Below are positions 17,902-27,211 of a stretch of 64,000 nucleotides of DNA, in pieces; the stretch's first letter is position 1; each line of letters opens with the position of its first letter. This stretch comes from Stenotrophomonas nematodicola (GTDB taxonomy: Bacteria; Pseudomonadota; Gammaproteobacteria; Xanthomonadales; Xanthomonadaceae). The notes beneath the pieces were generated by a model. The model was not told the origin of the DNA, ran no database searches, and worked only from the letters and a program-made list of their open reading frames with translations. The stretch is from the NCBI RefSeq assembly GCF_009467805.1, contig NZ_WIAY01000002.1, positions 310,001 through 374,000 of the forward strand. Direction: 5' to 3'. The position numbers were made by a program, and so were the translations under genes.

Positions 17902-18011
17902 CCGCGCGTGGAACATCGCCACGCGTGCGGCGATGAACACGCGCCTGTCATCGATCTGAATTCTCCTGCAATCCAACCGACGAACGGCCTATCCCCCGGC
18001 GCGCGCTTGGC

Positions 18012-18017
18012 TATAAT
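18012..18017 (+). promoter_or_regulatory. -10 element of the 6S RNA gene
   Basis: A perfect TATAAT lies 8 bases before the inferred 5' end of the 6S RNA. No clear -35 was found at the usual distance. Confidence 0.6.
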
Positions 18018-18024
18018 GGCGACG

Positions 18025-18212
18025 CGTTCTCTGCTGTGAACGACGGCGTGTGCAAACATTCGCCTTGTCCCTTAATTACGACCACGGGTGCGCGACGGCG
18101 CCGGGAGTGCAGGTCCGCCTTGTAGCGGGAAGCCCGAAGGAACCCCAGCGTACCCACTTGAACCCCGGGTTCAAGGTCGTTTCGCACGCATCGTCACCGC
18201 GGAGAATGCAAT
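18025..18212 (+). ncRNA. ssrS: 6S RNA
   Basis: 6S RNA mimics an open promoter and binds sigma-70 RNA polymerase in stationary phase. The stretch begins after a TATAAT box. Its ends pair (5' GCGTTCTCTGCTGTGA with 3' TCACCGCGGAGAATGC), and it contains the hallmark hairpin CTTGAACCCCGGGTTCAAGG at 18158-18177, close to the E. coli 6S sequence. It lies between zapA and fau, the conserved site. Ends are approximate to a few bases. It accounts for most of the 390-base gene-free gap at 17902-18291. Confidence 0.92.
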
Positions 18213-18291
18213 ATTCCGGCAAGAGCGACGTTCCCCTGGAGCGTCGCTCTTGTTTTATCCGCCGCTCTCCTTCCATGACCTGGACCCCGGC

Positions 18292-18894
18292 ATGACCGAC
18301 CCGCGCCTGGCCCTGCGCCAGCAGTTGCGCCACGCCCGTCGAGACCTCCCCGCCGCGCACCGCCTGGCCGCTGCCGACACCCTGGCCGATGCGCTGCTGT
18401 CGTTGCCGTTCGCCCCCACCGCAGGCCATGTCGCCGGTTACTGGGCGATGGATGGCGAGATCGCCCTGCACCGCTGGCAGATGCAGTTGCCCGACAACGT
18501 GGTCTATTGCCTGCCGGTACTGCATGCGCAGACGCTGCGCTTCGCGCCTTGGCGTCCCGGGCAGCCGCTGACCGCCAACCGGTTCGGCATTCCCGAGCCG
18601 GACATGCCGATCGCGCAGACCCTGGCGCCCGAGGAGATGGCGCTGGTGGTGGCACCGCTGGTCGGATTCGACAGCCAGTGCCGGCGACTGGGCATGGGAG
18701 GCGGCTGGTATGATCGCAGCTTCGCATTCCGGCAGGCGCGCCAGGCCCCGCCGTGGCTGGTCGGCGTCGGATTCTCGATCCAGCAGGTGGACGCCCTTCC
18801 GGTCGCGCCCTGGGATGTCCCGGTCGATGCGATCTGCACCGAACTGTCCACCCTTGTTCCCGCGCCGGTCCACGATCGGCACCCACCGCGATAG
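18292..18894 (+). CDS. fau: 5-formyltetrahydrofolate cyclo-ligase
   Basis: Converts 5-formyl-THF to 5,10-methenyl-THF with ATP, salvaging folate. The 200-residue protein has the family motif GMGGGWYDR at 134-142 and an N-terminal basic ATP-binding region (RQQLRHARRDL). The ATG at 18292 follows the 6S RNA; in-frame codons upstream run through the 6S gene and are not part of the protein. Co-transcription with the upstream 6S RNA occurs in E. coli and is likely here. Confidence 0.94.
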   Translation: MTDPRLALRQQLRHARRDLPAAHRLAAADTLADALLSLPFAPTAGHVAGYWAMDGEIALHRWQMQLPDNVVYCLPVLHAQTLRFAPWRPGQPLTANRFGIPEPDMPIAQTLAPEEMALVVAPLVGFDSQCRRLGMGGGWYDRSFAFRQARQAPPWLVGVGFSIQQVDALPVAPWDVPVDAICTELSTLVPAPVHDRHPPR

Positions 18895-18901
18895 AGATGG
18901 C

Positions 18902-19378
<477 letters not shown>

Positions 19379-19416
19379 CCCTTTTCTTTCCTCCTCGTCA
19401 CCAAGAGTTCTCCGCC

Positions 19417-20064
19417 ATGTCCGAAGCCAAGCGCCTGGCCGCCGAAAAAGCCCTGGAATACGTCGAAGACGGCATGATCGTCGGTGTCGGCACCGGGTCC
19501 ACCGTTGCCTACTTCATCGACGGTCTGGCCCGCATCAAGCACCGCATCAAGGGCACCGTGTCCAGCTCCGAGCAGAGCACCGCGCGCCTGCGCGAGCACG
19601 GCATCGAGGTGATGGAACTGAACCACACCGGCACGCTCTCGCTGTACGTGGACGGCGCCGACGAATGCGACGGCAACAAGTGCCTGATCAAGGGCGGTGG
19701 CGCTGCCCTGACCCGCGAAAAGATCATTGCCGAGGCCAGCGAGCGCTTCGTCTGCATCGTCGACCCGAGCAAGCAGGTCAAGGTGCTGGGCCGCTTCCCG
19801 CTGCCGGTGGAAGTCATCCCGATGGCGCGCAGCCTCGTGGCGCGCCGGATCCTGGAAATGACCGGCGGCCAGCCGGCGTGGCGCGAAGGCGTGATCACCG
19901 ACAACGGCAACGTCATTCTGGACATCCACCATCTGGAAATCACCGACCCGGTGAAGCTGGAGCGCGAGCTCAACCAGCTGCCCGGCGTGGTCTGCGTGGG
20001 CCTGTTCGCGCGGCGCCCGGCCGACGTGGTGATCGTCGGTGGCGAACCGCCGCAGGTGTTCTGA
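19417..20064 (+). CDS. rpiA: Ribose-5-phosphate isomerase A
   Basis: Interconverts ribose-5-phosphate and ribulose-5-phosphate in the pentose phosphate pathway. The 215-residue protein has [16 protein letters not shown] near residue 22, YVDGADECD at about 76-84, and [14 protein letters not shown], the phosphate and catalytic regions. The ATG at 19417 gives the usual length; upstream in-frame codons lie within the EVE gene. Confidence 0.96.
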   Translation: MSEAKRLAAEKALEYVEDGMIVGVGTGSTVAYFIDGLARIKHRIKGTVSSSEQSTARLREHGIEVMELNHTGTLSLYVDGADECDGNKCLIKGGGAALTREKIIAEASERFVCIVDPSKQVKVLGRFPLPVEVIPMARSLVARRILEMTGGQPAWREGVITDNGNVILDIHHLEITDPVKLERELNQLPGVVCVGLFARRPADVVIVGGEPPQVF

Positions 20065-20070
20065 TCCCCT

Positions 20071-20091
20071 GGCCGGCGCCCGGCGCCGGCC
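20071..20091. repeat. Palindrome between rpiA and the DUF192 gene
   Basis: A near-perfect palindrome, GGCCGGCGCC/GGCGCCGGCC, lies 6 bases after the rpiA stop. It could be a weak terminator or a REP half-site. No T-run follows. Confidence 0.5.
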
Positions 20092-20109
20092 CTACCGTCG
20101 AGGTGAACG

Positions 20110-20562
20110 ATGATTCTCAAGCGTCTGCTGCCGCTGCTGTTGCTGCTCGCCCTGACCGGGTGCGCCAGCACCGGCGCCCGCCACTGGGTCGAACTGGGCG
20201 GTACGCGGTACAAGGTCGAACTGGCGACCAGCGATGAAACCCGCGCACGCGGGCTGATGTTCCGCGACCACATGCCCGACGACCACGGCATGCTGTTCAT
20301 CCACGAACGCGAGGAGCTGCAGGCGTACTGGATGAAGAACACCAAGATCGCGCTGGACATCCTGTACTTCGATGCGCAGCGCCGGCTGGTCAGCCAGTCG
20401 CGCGACGTTCCGCCGTGCTCGGCCGGCGACCGTTGCCCGCCCTACCCCAGCAGCGGCCCGGCACGGTATGTGCTCGAGCTCAACGCCGGCCAGGCCGAAA
20501 AACTGGGCCTGGCCGATGGCACCGAGCTGGTGTTCGGCCCCGGCATCGACGACGCCCGATAA
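20110..20562 (+). CDS. DUF192 lipoprotein
   Basis: A 150-residue protein with a lipoprotein signal peptide (lipobox LTGC, cysteine at residue 18) followed by a DUF192 domain. Family blocks seen are RARGLMFRDHMPDDHGMLF and YWMKNT, with a late GQAEKLGL. The fold is small and beta-rich; biochemical function is unknown. It is likely anchored in the outer or inner membrane facing the periplasm. A good intrinsic terminator follows. Confidence 0.88.
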   Translation: MILKRLLPLLLLLALTGCASTGARHWVELGGTRYKVELATSDETRARGLMFRDHMPDDHGMLFIHEREELQAYWMKNTKIALDILYFDAQRRLVSQSRDVPPCSAGDRCPPYPSSGPARYVLELNAGQAEKLGLADGTELVFGPGIDDAR

Positions 20563-20568
20563 GGGAGT

Positions 20569-20595
20569 GACCGCCGGCCACGGCTGGCGGTCTTT
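20569..20595 (+). terminator. Intrinsic terminator of the DUF192 gene
   Basis: Stem GACCGCCGGCC/GGCTGGCGGTC with a two-base loop and a following TTT at 20593-20595, beginning 7 bases after the stop codon. Confidence 0.7.
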
Positions 20596-20655
20596 CACAT
20601 GGCCCCGCTTGAATCGCGAGGCATTTGTCGCCAGTCTTGTCCCATGCAGGGGCAG

Positions 20656-21489
20656 ATGACATTACCGGAGTGGGATTCGCTGGCCGACCTGGACGACGAG
20701 GCGCTGCCCCTGTTGCCCACCGCGCTGCTGATCGCCCGCGATGAGTACCCCGACCTGGACCCGAAGGTCTACGACGCGCTCATCCAGAGCCATGTCGAGC
20801 ACCTGCGCACGGAGGTCGGCACGATCGAGATGTGGCCGATGAAGATCGCGGCCGTCAACCGCCACCTGTTCGACGAACTGGGCTACAGCGGCGACCACGG
20901 CGAGTACTACGACCCGCGCAACAGCTACCTCAACCAGGTGTTCGAACGCCGCCTGGGCAACCCGATCTCGCTGGCCCTGGTGCAGATGGAAGTCTCGCGC
21001 CGGCTGGGCATTCCGCTGGACGGAGTGTCCTTCCCCGGCCATTTCCTGGTGCGCCTGCCGGTCAACGACGGCGTCCTGGTGATGGACCCCTTCAACGGCG
21101 GTCGCCCACTGGACGTGGAAGAACTGCGCGAGCGCGCCCGCTCGCACCTGGGCGGCGAGGTTCCCGATGACGACGTGCTGGCGCAGATCCTCGATCCGGC
21201 GCCGGCACGCGCGATCCTGATGCGCATGCTGCGCAATCTGCACGGGGTGTATGCCGAGCGCGGCGAATGGGACCGCGCCGCACGCTGTGCGGACCGCCTG
21301 CTGAAACTGGCCCCCGAGCAGGACGACGCATTGCGCGACCGCGGACTGGCCTACCTGCAGCTGGATTACCAGGCCGGCGCGCACCGCGACCTGGCCCAGT
21401 ACCTGCAGCGCAATGGCCAGGCCAGCGACGCCCAGTGGGTGCGCGAGAAACTGGTGGCGCTGGGCGGACGCACGCCGCGGCTGCACTGA
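20656..21489 (+). CDS. SirB1 family transglutaminase-like/TPR protein
   Basis: A 277-residue protein with a SirB1 transglutaminase-like N-terminal region (HLFDELGYSGDHGEYYDPRN and the ISLALVQMEVSRRLGI stretch, then FPGHFLVRL) and a C-terminal TPR-like region (from about 190). SirB1 proteins are widespread beside prmC/hemK or kdsA, with no firm biochemical role. The start is uncertain: ATGs at 20599, 20644 and 20656 are in frame. I prefer 20656, which has an AGGGG just upstream. It is convergent with the rubredoxin gene. Confidence 0.88.
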   Translation: MTLPEWDSLADLDDEALPLLPTALLIARDEYPDLDPKVYDALIQSHVEHLRTEVGTIEMWPMKIAAVNRHLFDELGYSGDHGEYYDPRNSYLNQVFERRLGNPISLALVQMEVSRRLGIPLDGVSFPGHFLVRLPVNDGVLVMDPFNGGRPLDVEELRERARSHLGGEVPDDDVLAQILDPAPARAILMRMLRNLHGVYAERGEWDRAARCADRLLKLAPEQDDALRDRGLAYLQLDYQAGAHRDLAQYLQRNGQASDAQWVREKLVALGGRTPRLH

Positions 21490-21522
21490 ACACCGCAAGC
21501 CGCGATTGACCCGCCAGGCGGA

Positions 21523-21714
21523 TCAGTCCACCTCGACCATCTCGAAATCGTCCTTGGTCACGCCGCAGTCCGGGCACGTCCAGGTATCGGGAATGTCTTC
21601 CCAGCGGGTGCCCGGCGCGATCCCCTCTTCCGGCAGACCGTCTTCTTCCTTGTACAGAAAGCCGCAGACAACGCACATCCAGGTGCGGAAAGTGGTGGCG
21701 GTGGCATCGGTCAT
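21523..21714 (-). CDS. Rubredoxin
   Basis: A 63-residue one-iron electron-transfer protein. The four iron ligands are Cys14 and Cys17 (MCVVCG) and Cys47 and Cys50 (CPDCG), with typical aromatic positions between them. The N terminus is a few residues longer than minimal rubredoxins. Partner oxidoreductases are not obvious nearby. It is divergent from thiE, 72 bases away. Confidence 0.93.
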   Translation of the reverse strand: MTDATATTFRTWMCVVCGFLYKEEDGLPEEGIAPGTRWEDIPDTWTCPDCGVTKDDFEMVEVD

Positions 21715-21786
21715 TGGATAATCACGGCGGGACAGGAACGGGCAGCGCCCATTGTCCCACTCCCGTCGTGCTACCGGTAGCCACCG

Positions 21787-22440
21787 ATGACTTCTGCGTC
21801 CCGCCTTTCCCCACGCCCCCGTGGCGTTTACCTGATCACCCCCGACGAGGCCGATACCGCCCGCCTGCTGGCGCGCACCGCGCCGCTGCTGGCTGGCGGC
21901 GCCACCTGGCTGCAGTACCGCAACAAGACCGCCGACGCCGCCCTGAAGGAGACGCAGGCCACCGGGCTGCAGGCACTGTGCGCGCAGCACGGGGTGCCGC
22001 TGATCATCAACGACGACCCGCACCTCGCCCACCGCGTGGGCGCCGCCGGCGTCCACCTGGGCGGCACCGATGGGGACATCGGCGCCGCGCGCGCCCTGCT
22101 GGGCGCGGCGGCCATCATCGGCGCGTCCTGCTACGACCAGCTGGCCAACGCCGAGCATGCGGTCGCCGCCGGCGCCAGCTATGTGGCCTTCGGTGCGTTC
22201 TTCCCCACCACCACCAAGGTCACCCGCAGCCGCGCCACCCCCGACCTGCTGCGGCAAAGCGCCGCACTGGGCGTGCCGCGGGTGGCGATCGGCGGGCTGA
22301 CCCCGGACAATGTCGGTCCCGTCATCGCGGCCGGCGCCGATCTGGTGGCCGTGGTCAGCAGCGTATTCGCCGCCGACGATCCGGTCGCCATCCAGCGCGC
22401 CTTCCTCGCCCAGTTCCCGCCTCACCAGGACACCCCATGA
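21787..22440 (+). CDS. thiE: Thiamine phosphate synthase
   Basis: Joins the thiazole and pyrimidine halves of thiamine to give thiamine phosphate. A 217-residue TIM barrel with [16 protein letters not shown], the [18 protein letters not shown] block and the phosphate-binding [10 protein letters not shown] near the C terminus. It overlaps hemL by ATGA. thiC lies 38 kb away under a TPP riboswitch; no riboswitch is seen before thiE. Confidence 0.94.
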   Translation: MTSASRLSPRPRGVYLITPDEADTARLLARTAPLLAGGATWLQYRNKTADAALKETQATGLQALCAQHGVPLIINDDPHLAHRVGAAGVHLGGTDGDIGAARALLGAAAIIGASCYDQLANAEHAVAAGASYVAFGAFFPTTTKVTRSRATPDLLRQSAALGVPRVAIGGLTPDNVGPVIAAGADLVAVVSSVFAADDPVAIQRAFLAQFPPHQDTP

Positions 22441-23726
22441 ACCACGACCAGTCCCACGCCCTGTTCACCCGCGCACAGGCGCTGCTGCCCGGCGGCGTCA
22501 ACTCGCCGGTGCGCGCGTTCAAGTCGGTTGGCGGTGAACCGTTCTTCGTGCAGCGCGCCGATGGCCCGTACCTGTACGACGTGGACGGCAACCGCTACAT
22601 CGACTACGTCGGGTCGTGGGGCCCGATGATCGTCGGCCACAACCACCCGGCCGTGCGCCAGGCGGTCAAGCGCGCCATCGACAACGGCCTGTCCTTCGGC
22701 GCACCGTGCGAGGCCGAAGTAGTGATGGCCGAGACGCTCACCCGGCTGGTGCCGTCGTGCGAGATGGTGCGCATGGTCAACTCCGGTACCGAAGCCACGC
22801 TGTCGGCGATCCGCCTGGCGCGGGGTGCCACCGGCCGAAGCCGCATCGTCAAGTTCGAAGGCTGCTACCACGGTCACGGCGATTCGTTCCTGGTCAAGGC
22901 CGGCAGCGGCATGCTGACGCTGGGCGTGCCCACCTCGCCGGGCGTGCCGGCGGGCCTGAGCGAACTGACACTGACCCTGCCCTACAACGATTTCGACGCG
23001 GCCACCGCGCTGTTCGCCGAACAGGGCGAGCACATCGCCGGCCTGATCATCGAACCGGTGGTGGGCAACGCCAACTGCATTCCGCCGCGCGAAGGCTACT
23101 TGCAGCACCTGCGTGCGCTGTGCACGCAGTACGGCACGCTGCTGATCTTCGACGAAGTGATGACCGGCTTCCGCGTCGCCCTCGGCGGCGCGCAGGCGCA
23201 CTACGGCATCACCCCCGATCTGACCACGTTCGGCAAGATCATCGGAGGCGGCATGCCGGTAGGGGCCTACGGCGGGCGTCGCGAGCTGATGTCGCAGATC
23301 GCGCCCGCCGGCCCGATCTACCAGGCGGGCACCCTGAGCGGCAACCCGGTGGCGATGGCCGCTGGCCTGGCGATGCTCGAGCTGGTGCAGGAACCGGGCT
23401 TCCACGACCGCCTGAGCGCTGCGAGCGCCCGCCTGTGCGCCGGCCTCGAGGATGCGGCCGCGGCGGCCGGCGTGGCCGTTACCACCACGCAGGTGGGGGC
23501 GATGTTCGGCCTGTTCTTCACCGACCAGAAAGTGGACACCTATGCGCAGGCCGTTGCCTGCGACATCGGCGCGTTCAACCGCTTCTTCCACGCCATGCTC
23601 GAGCGCGGCGTGTTCCTGGCACCCTCGGCCTACGAGGCCGGCTTCCTGTCCAGCGCCCACGACGACAGCGTGATCGACGCAACGATCGCCGCAGCGCGCG
23701 ACGCGTTCAAGGTCGTCAACGGTTGA
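22437..23726 (+). CDS. hemL: Glutamate-1-semialdehyde 2,1-aminomutase
   Basis: A PLP enzyme that converts glutamate-1-semialdehyde to 5-aminolevulinate in heme synthesis. It has 429 residues. The Schiff-base lysine is Lys267 in [11 protein letters not shown], and NSGTEAT, YHGHGD and [10 protein letters not shown] are intact. ATG 22437 overlaps the thiE stop, a pairing common in gammaproteobacteria. A GTAGC-type palindrome follows the stop. Confidence 0.97.
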   Translation: MNHDQSHALFTRAQALLPGGVNSPVRAFKSVGGEPFFVQRADGPYLYDVDGNRYIDYVGSWGPMIVGHNHPAVRQAVKRAIDNGLSFGAPCEAEVVMAETLTRLVPSCEMVRMVNSGTEATLSAIRLARGATGRSRIVKFEGCYHGHGDSFLVKAGSGMLTLGVPTSPGVPAGLSELTLTLPYNDFDAATALFAEQGEHIAGLIIEPVVGNANCIPPREGYLQHLRALCTQYGTLLIFDEVMTGFRVALGGAQAHYGITPDLTTFGKIIGGGMPVGAYGGRRELMSQIAPAGPIYQAGTLSGNPVAMAAGLAMLELVQEPGFHDRLSAASARLCAGLEDAAAAAGVAVTTTQVGAMFGLFFTDQKVDTYAQAVACDIGAFNRFFHAMLERGVFLAPSAYEAGFLSSAHDDSVIDATIAAARDAFKVVNG

Positions 23727-23746
23727 TCCAGCGGGAAGGGTACGGG

Positions 23747-23769
23747 GCTACCGACCCGCGGTCGGTAGC
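23747..23769. repeat. Palindrome between hemL and azurin (SMAG core)
   Basis: A near-perfect palindrome, GCTACCGACC/GGTCGGTAGC, ending in GTAGC at 23765-23769, so it has the SMAG GTAG end. It lies between convergent genes and could act as a terminator for both. Confidence 0.65.
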
Positions 23770-23793
23770 TGCCGGCCGGTTGGTGTTCGGGAC

Positions 23794-24240
23794 TCACCCG
23801 AATACAAACCGGCCTTTCATCATCGCGAAGTGGCCCGGGAACGAGCAGAAGAAAGTGTAGTCGCCGCCCTTGGTGAGCCTGGCGGTGGAGAAGGTGACGC
23901 TGGTGCTCTGTCCCCCCCCGATCACCGGCGTGTGCGCCAGCACGCGCGCGTCGCCCTTCGGCAGATAGCTGTCGGCCAGCTTCATGCGCATGCCGGCCAT
24001 CGCCACCGGCTGGTAGTCCGCACTGCGGGTCAGCACCCAGTTGTGGCCCATCGTGGTGGCGGCCAGCTTACCGGTGTGGCGCAGGGTCAGCTTGACCTGG
24101 CTGCAGTCCGCCGCGACCTTGATCTCCTTCTGGCTGAAGCTCATCTGATCGGTGCTGTCCAGAGCGACCGCGCAGACGCGGGCGTGGGCAGACGGGGCCA
24201 GCACCAGGCCGGCGAGCAACACGGGAACAAGCAGTTTCAA
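23794..24240 (-). CDS. azu: Azurin (periplasmic blue copper protein)
   Basis: A small periplasmic electron carrier. The 148-residue precursor has a signal peptide (cleaved after about residue 20, APSAHA). Type 1 copper ligands are His66, Cys132, His137 and Met141, with the CSFPGHFAMMKG loop typical of azurins, and Cys23/Cys46 match the conserved disulfide. Likely partners are cytochromes or nitrite reductase, none of which are adjacent. Confidence 0.95.
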   Translation of the reverse strand: MKLLVPVLLAGLVLAPSAHARVCAVALDSTDQMSFSQKEIKVAADCSQVKLTLRHTGKLAATTMGHNWVLTRSADYQPVAMAGMRMKLADSYLPKGDARVLAHTPVIGGGQSTSVTFSTARLTKGGDYTFFCSFPGHFAMMKGRFVFG

Positions 24241-24365
24241 GACAATCTCCAGTCAACGGTCCCCGCGATTCTAGGGGCCGCGTACGCGCACGACCTGCGA
24301 CGCGATGTCGCAGCGCGCCCCGTCGCTGGGGTACGGTCAGCATTGGACCTGGACGAGAGTGCCCG

Positions 24366-24980
24366 ATGCCGATGGCCGTGGACTGCCTGCTGCTGGATGT
24401 CGATGGCGTGCTGGTGCGCTATGCGCGGCACCTGCGCGTACGCCACCTCGCCGCCGCCTGCGGTTGCAGCGCGGCGGCGGTGCACGCCGCCCTGTTCGAC
24501 AGCGGACTCGACCGCGAGCATGACAGCGGGCTGGACAGCGCCGTGTATCTGGCACGCCTGGGCCAGGCGTTGGGCACGCCGGTCAGCGCGGCGCAGTGGC
24601 AGGCCGCGCGCATTGCCGCCTCCATGCCACAGGCCGGGGTGATCGAGCGCGTGCAGCGCATCGCGCGGCATCTGCCGATCGCGGTGCTGACCAACAACGG
24701 GGCCATGATGGCCGATACGATTCCGCGCCTGCTGCCGACCCTGGCCGACGCACTGCGCGGACGTATCCTGTGCAGCGGCGCATTGGGCGGGCGCAAACCC
24801 GATCCGGCGGTGTTCCTGCAGGCCACGGCGCTGCTCGGCCTGCGACCGGAACGGACGCTGTTCGTGGACGATCTGTTCACCAACGTGCGCGGCGCGCGCG
24901 TGGCCGGCCTGCAGGCCGAAACCGCGGCCGACAGCCGTACCTTCGGCAAGGTCATGAAGCGCTACGGGCTGAGCGGCTGA
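24366..24980 (+). CDS. HAD superfamily hydrolase
   Basis: A 204-residue haloacid dehalogenase-type phosphatase. Motif I is DVDGVL (Asp11 and Asp13), motif II is the LTNN near 114, motif III is GRKPDP and motif IV is LFVDD near 160. An N-terminal cap follows motif I. Substrate unknown. The stop codon lies inside a three-copy 8-base tandem repeat. A second in-frame ATG two codons downstream is possible. Confidence 0.88.
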   Translation: MPMAVDCLLLDVDGVLVRYARHLRVRHLAAACGCSAAAVHAALFDSGLDREHDSGLDSAVYLARLGQALGTPVSAAQWQAARIAASMPQAGVIERVQRIARHLPIAVLTNNGAMMADTIPRLLPTLADALRGRILCSGALGGRKPDPAVFLQATALLGLRPERTLFVDDLFTNVRGARVAGLQAETAADSRTFGKVMKRYGLSG

Positions 24981-24992
24981 GCGGCTGAGCGG
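24969..24992. repeat. 8-base tandem repeat, three copies
   Basis: CTGAGCGG is repeated three times without error across the end of the HAD gene, including its TGA stop (24978-24980). Eight bases is not a multiple of three, so slippage would change the reading frame of the final codons. Confidence 0.7.
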
Positions 24993-25004
24993 GACCGCGT
25001 ACGC

Positions 25005-25025
25005 GCCCCCGGGCAGGCCGGGGGC
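25005..25025. terminator. Hairpin between convergent HAD and argD genes
   Basis: GCCCCCGG/CCGGGGGC stem with a short loop, 24 bases after the HAD stop and 16 before the argD stop. Probably terminates both genes. No T-run. Confidence 0.5.
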
Positions 25026-25040
25026 ACGAAGGATGGCGGC

Positions 25041-26270
25041 TCAGTGCGAGGCGATGTACGACTGGATGGCCGCCCGCAGGCGCTTGAGGCCTTCGGCGAT
25101 TTCCTCATCGGTGATGTTCAGCGACGGCACGAAGCGCAGTACGTCCGGGCCGGCCTGCAGCGTCAGCAGCCCCTTGTCGGCGGCATGGTCCAGAATCGCG
25201 CCGGCCTGGCCGGCAAAGTCGCGGTCCAGCACCGCGCCCAGCATCAGGCCCCGGCCACGCACCTGGCTGAACACCTTGAACTCGTCGTTGATCCGGCCCA
25301 GGCCGTCGCGCAGCGCCTGCGACTGGCGGCTCACGTTGTGGCCGATCTCCGGCGAGGACAGCTTGCGCAACGCCACGCGTGCGACCGCCGCCGCCAGCGG
25401 GTTGCCGCCGAAGGTGGTGCCGTGCGCGCCGAACTGCATGACCTCGGCAACTTTCGGGCCGGCCAGCATCGCACCGATCGGGAACCCGCCGCCCAGCGCC
25501 TTGGCCAGGGTCACGATGTCCGGCTTGATGCCGTCCTGCCAGTGCGCGAACAGCGTCCCGGTGCGGCCCATGCCGACCTGGATCTCGTCCAGCACCATCA
25601 GCGCGCCATGCTGGTCGCAGAGATCACGGATGCGCTGCATGAAGCCCGGCTTGGCCGGCATCACACCGCCCTCGCCCTGGATCGGCTCCAGCATCACCGC
25701 CGCCACGTCACCGGCGGCCATCGCGGTCTCCAGCTGCACCTCGTCGTTGAAATCGACATAGCGGAAGCCACCCGGCAACGGCTCGTAGCCTTCCTGGTAC
25801 TTCGGCTGGGCGGTGGCGGTCACCGCCGCCAGGGTGCGGCCGTGGAAGCTGCCGCGGAAAGTGACGATGACGCGCTGGTGAGCCGGGCGGCCCTGCGAGG
25901 ACGCCCACTTGCGCACCAGCTTGATCGCCACTTCATTGGCTTCGGCGCCGGAATTGCACAGGAACACGCGCTCGGCGAAACGCGAGGCGGTGACCAGTTC
26001 CTCGGCCAGGCGCAGCGGCGGTTCGCTGTAGAACACGTTGCTGGTGTGCCAGAGCTTGCCGGCCTGCTCGATCAGCGCTGCGGTCAGGTCCGGGTCGTTG
26101 TGGCCCAGCCCGCACACGGCGATGCCGGCGGCCAGGTCGATGAACTCGCGCCCCTGGGTATCCCACACGCGCGCGCCCTGGCCGCGCTCGAGCACCACCT
26201 GGCGCGGCTTGTACACCGGCAGGTAGTAATGCGACAGGGACAACAGCGGATCGGGGGCGGCGGCGGTCAT
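25041..26270 (-). CDS. argD: Acetylornithine/succinyldiaminopimelate transaminase family
   Basis: A class III PLP transaminase of 409 residues that moves an amino group to N-acetylornithine in arginine synthesis; it also serves succinyl-diaminopimelate in lysine synthesis. Lys257 (LAKALGGG) forms the Schiff base and Asp228 (LDEIQVG) the PLP contact. The SGAEANEVAIKLVRKW and GSFHGRTL blocks are typical. No other arg gene is adjacent, so the catabolic relative AstC/AruC is a possible alternative. ATG 26270 was chosen; ATG 26285 is also in frame. Confidence 0.86.
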   Translation of the reverse strand: MTAAAPDPLLSLSHYYLPVYKPRQVVLERGQGARVWDTQGREFIDLAAGIAVCGLGHNDPDLTAALIEQAGKLWHTSNVFYSEPPLRLAEELVTASRFAERVFLCNSGAEANEVAIKLVRKWASSQGRPAHQRVIVTFRGSFHGRTLAAVTATAQPKYQEGYEPLPGGFRYVDFNDEVQLETAMAAGDVAAVMLEPIQGEGGVMPAKPGFMQRIRDLCDQHGALMVLDEIQVGMGRTGTLFAHWQDGIKPDIVTLAKALGGGFPIGAMLAGPKVAEVMQFGAHGTTFGGNPLAAAVARVALRKLSSPEIGHNVSRQSQALRDGLGRINDEFKVFSQVRGRGLMLGAVLDRDFAGQAGAILDHAADKGLLTLQAGPDVLRFVPSLNITDEEIAEGLKRLRAAIQSYIASH

Positions 26271-26335
26271 GGCAGTCAGGGGCATCGGGAAAGTCCCATT
26301 CTCGCGCTTCCGCCGGCTCAGGCACAATGCGGCCC

Positions 26336-27208
26336 ATGCGACCGTTCAGCGCCCCCCAGCTCAATCCCGCCACCGAGACCGGCTGGCGCCGTCGCTGGTT
26401 CGACATCATCTACCGCCACGACACCCGGCCGTCGCGCAACTTCGACCTGCTGCTGGTCTACGCCATCATCGCCAGCGTACTGGTGGTGATGTTCGACAGC
26501 GTGCAGCGCTTCCACGTTGCCCACGCCGACTGGCTGTACGTGGTCGAATGGGGCTTCACCCTCCTGTTCACCGCCGAGTACGTACTGCGGCTGGTGGTGG
26601 TGAAACGACCGCTGCGCTATGCGGTGAGCGTCTGGGGCGTCATCGACCTGGCCTCGATCCTGCCCACCTATCTGTCGCTGTTCATCCCCGGCGCGCAGAG
26701 CCTGCTGGTGGTGCGCGCGCTGCGCATTCTGCGGGTGTTCCGCATCCTCAAGCTGACCCGCTACATCGAGGAAAGCGGCATCCTGATGCAGTCGCTGTGG
26801 CGCAGCCGGCGCAAGATCCTGCTGTTTCTGTTCACGGTGGTGACCATCACCATCATCGCCGGCACCCTGATGTACGTGATCGAAGGGCCCAACCACGGCT
26901 TCACCAGCATCCCCAGCAGCATGTACTGGGCGGTGGTGACGATGGCCACGGTGGGCTTTGGCGACATCGTGCCGCAGACCGTGCTCGGCCGCTTCGTCAC
27001 CTCGGTACTGATCCTCATCGGCTACAGCATCATCGCCGTGCCCACCGGCATCTACACCGCCGAACTGGCCAGCACCATGCGCGACGCAGAGCTGGCCGCA
27101 CGCCGTGACGCGCGTGGCTGCCCGCAGTGCGGGCTGGAAGGACACGAGCCCGATGCGCGGCATTGCCGGCGTTGCGGGCACGTGTTGCCGGAGACGTTCA
27201 ACCAGTAG
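26336..27208 (+). CDS. Voltage-gated-type potassium channel with zinc-ribbon tail
   Basis: A 290-residue six-helix channel subunit. S1-S4 lie at about 35-145, and S4 carries a positive residue every third position (Arg127, Arg130, Arg133, Arg136, Lys139, Arg142), the mark of a voltage sensor. The pore has the potassium filter TVGFGD at 205-210. A short C-terminal ribbon with Cys262, Cys265, Cys277 and Cys280 may bind zinc. The start could also be ATG 26327. It is convergent with the SDR gene (3 bases between stops). Confidence 0.88.
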   Translation: MRPFSAPQLNPATETGWRRRWFDIIYRHDTRPSRNFDLLLVYAIIASVLVVMFDSVQRFHVAHADWLYVVEWGFTLLFTAEYVLRLVVVKRPLRYAVSVWGVIDLASILPTYLSLFIPGAQSLLVVRALRILRVFRILKLTRYIEESGILMQSLWRSRRKILLFLFTVVTITIIAGTLMYVIEGPNHGFTSIPSSMYWAVVTMATVGFGDIVPQTVLGRFVTSVLILIGYSIIAVPTGIYTAELASTMRDAELAARRDARGCPQCGLEGHEPDARHCRRCGHVLPETFNQ

Positions 27209-27211
27209 CGG

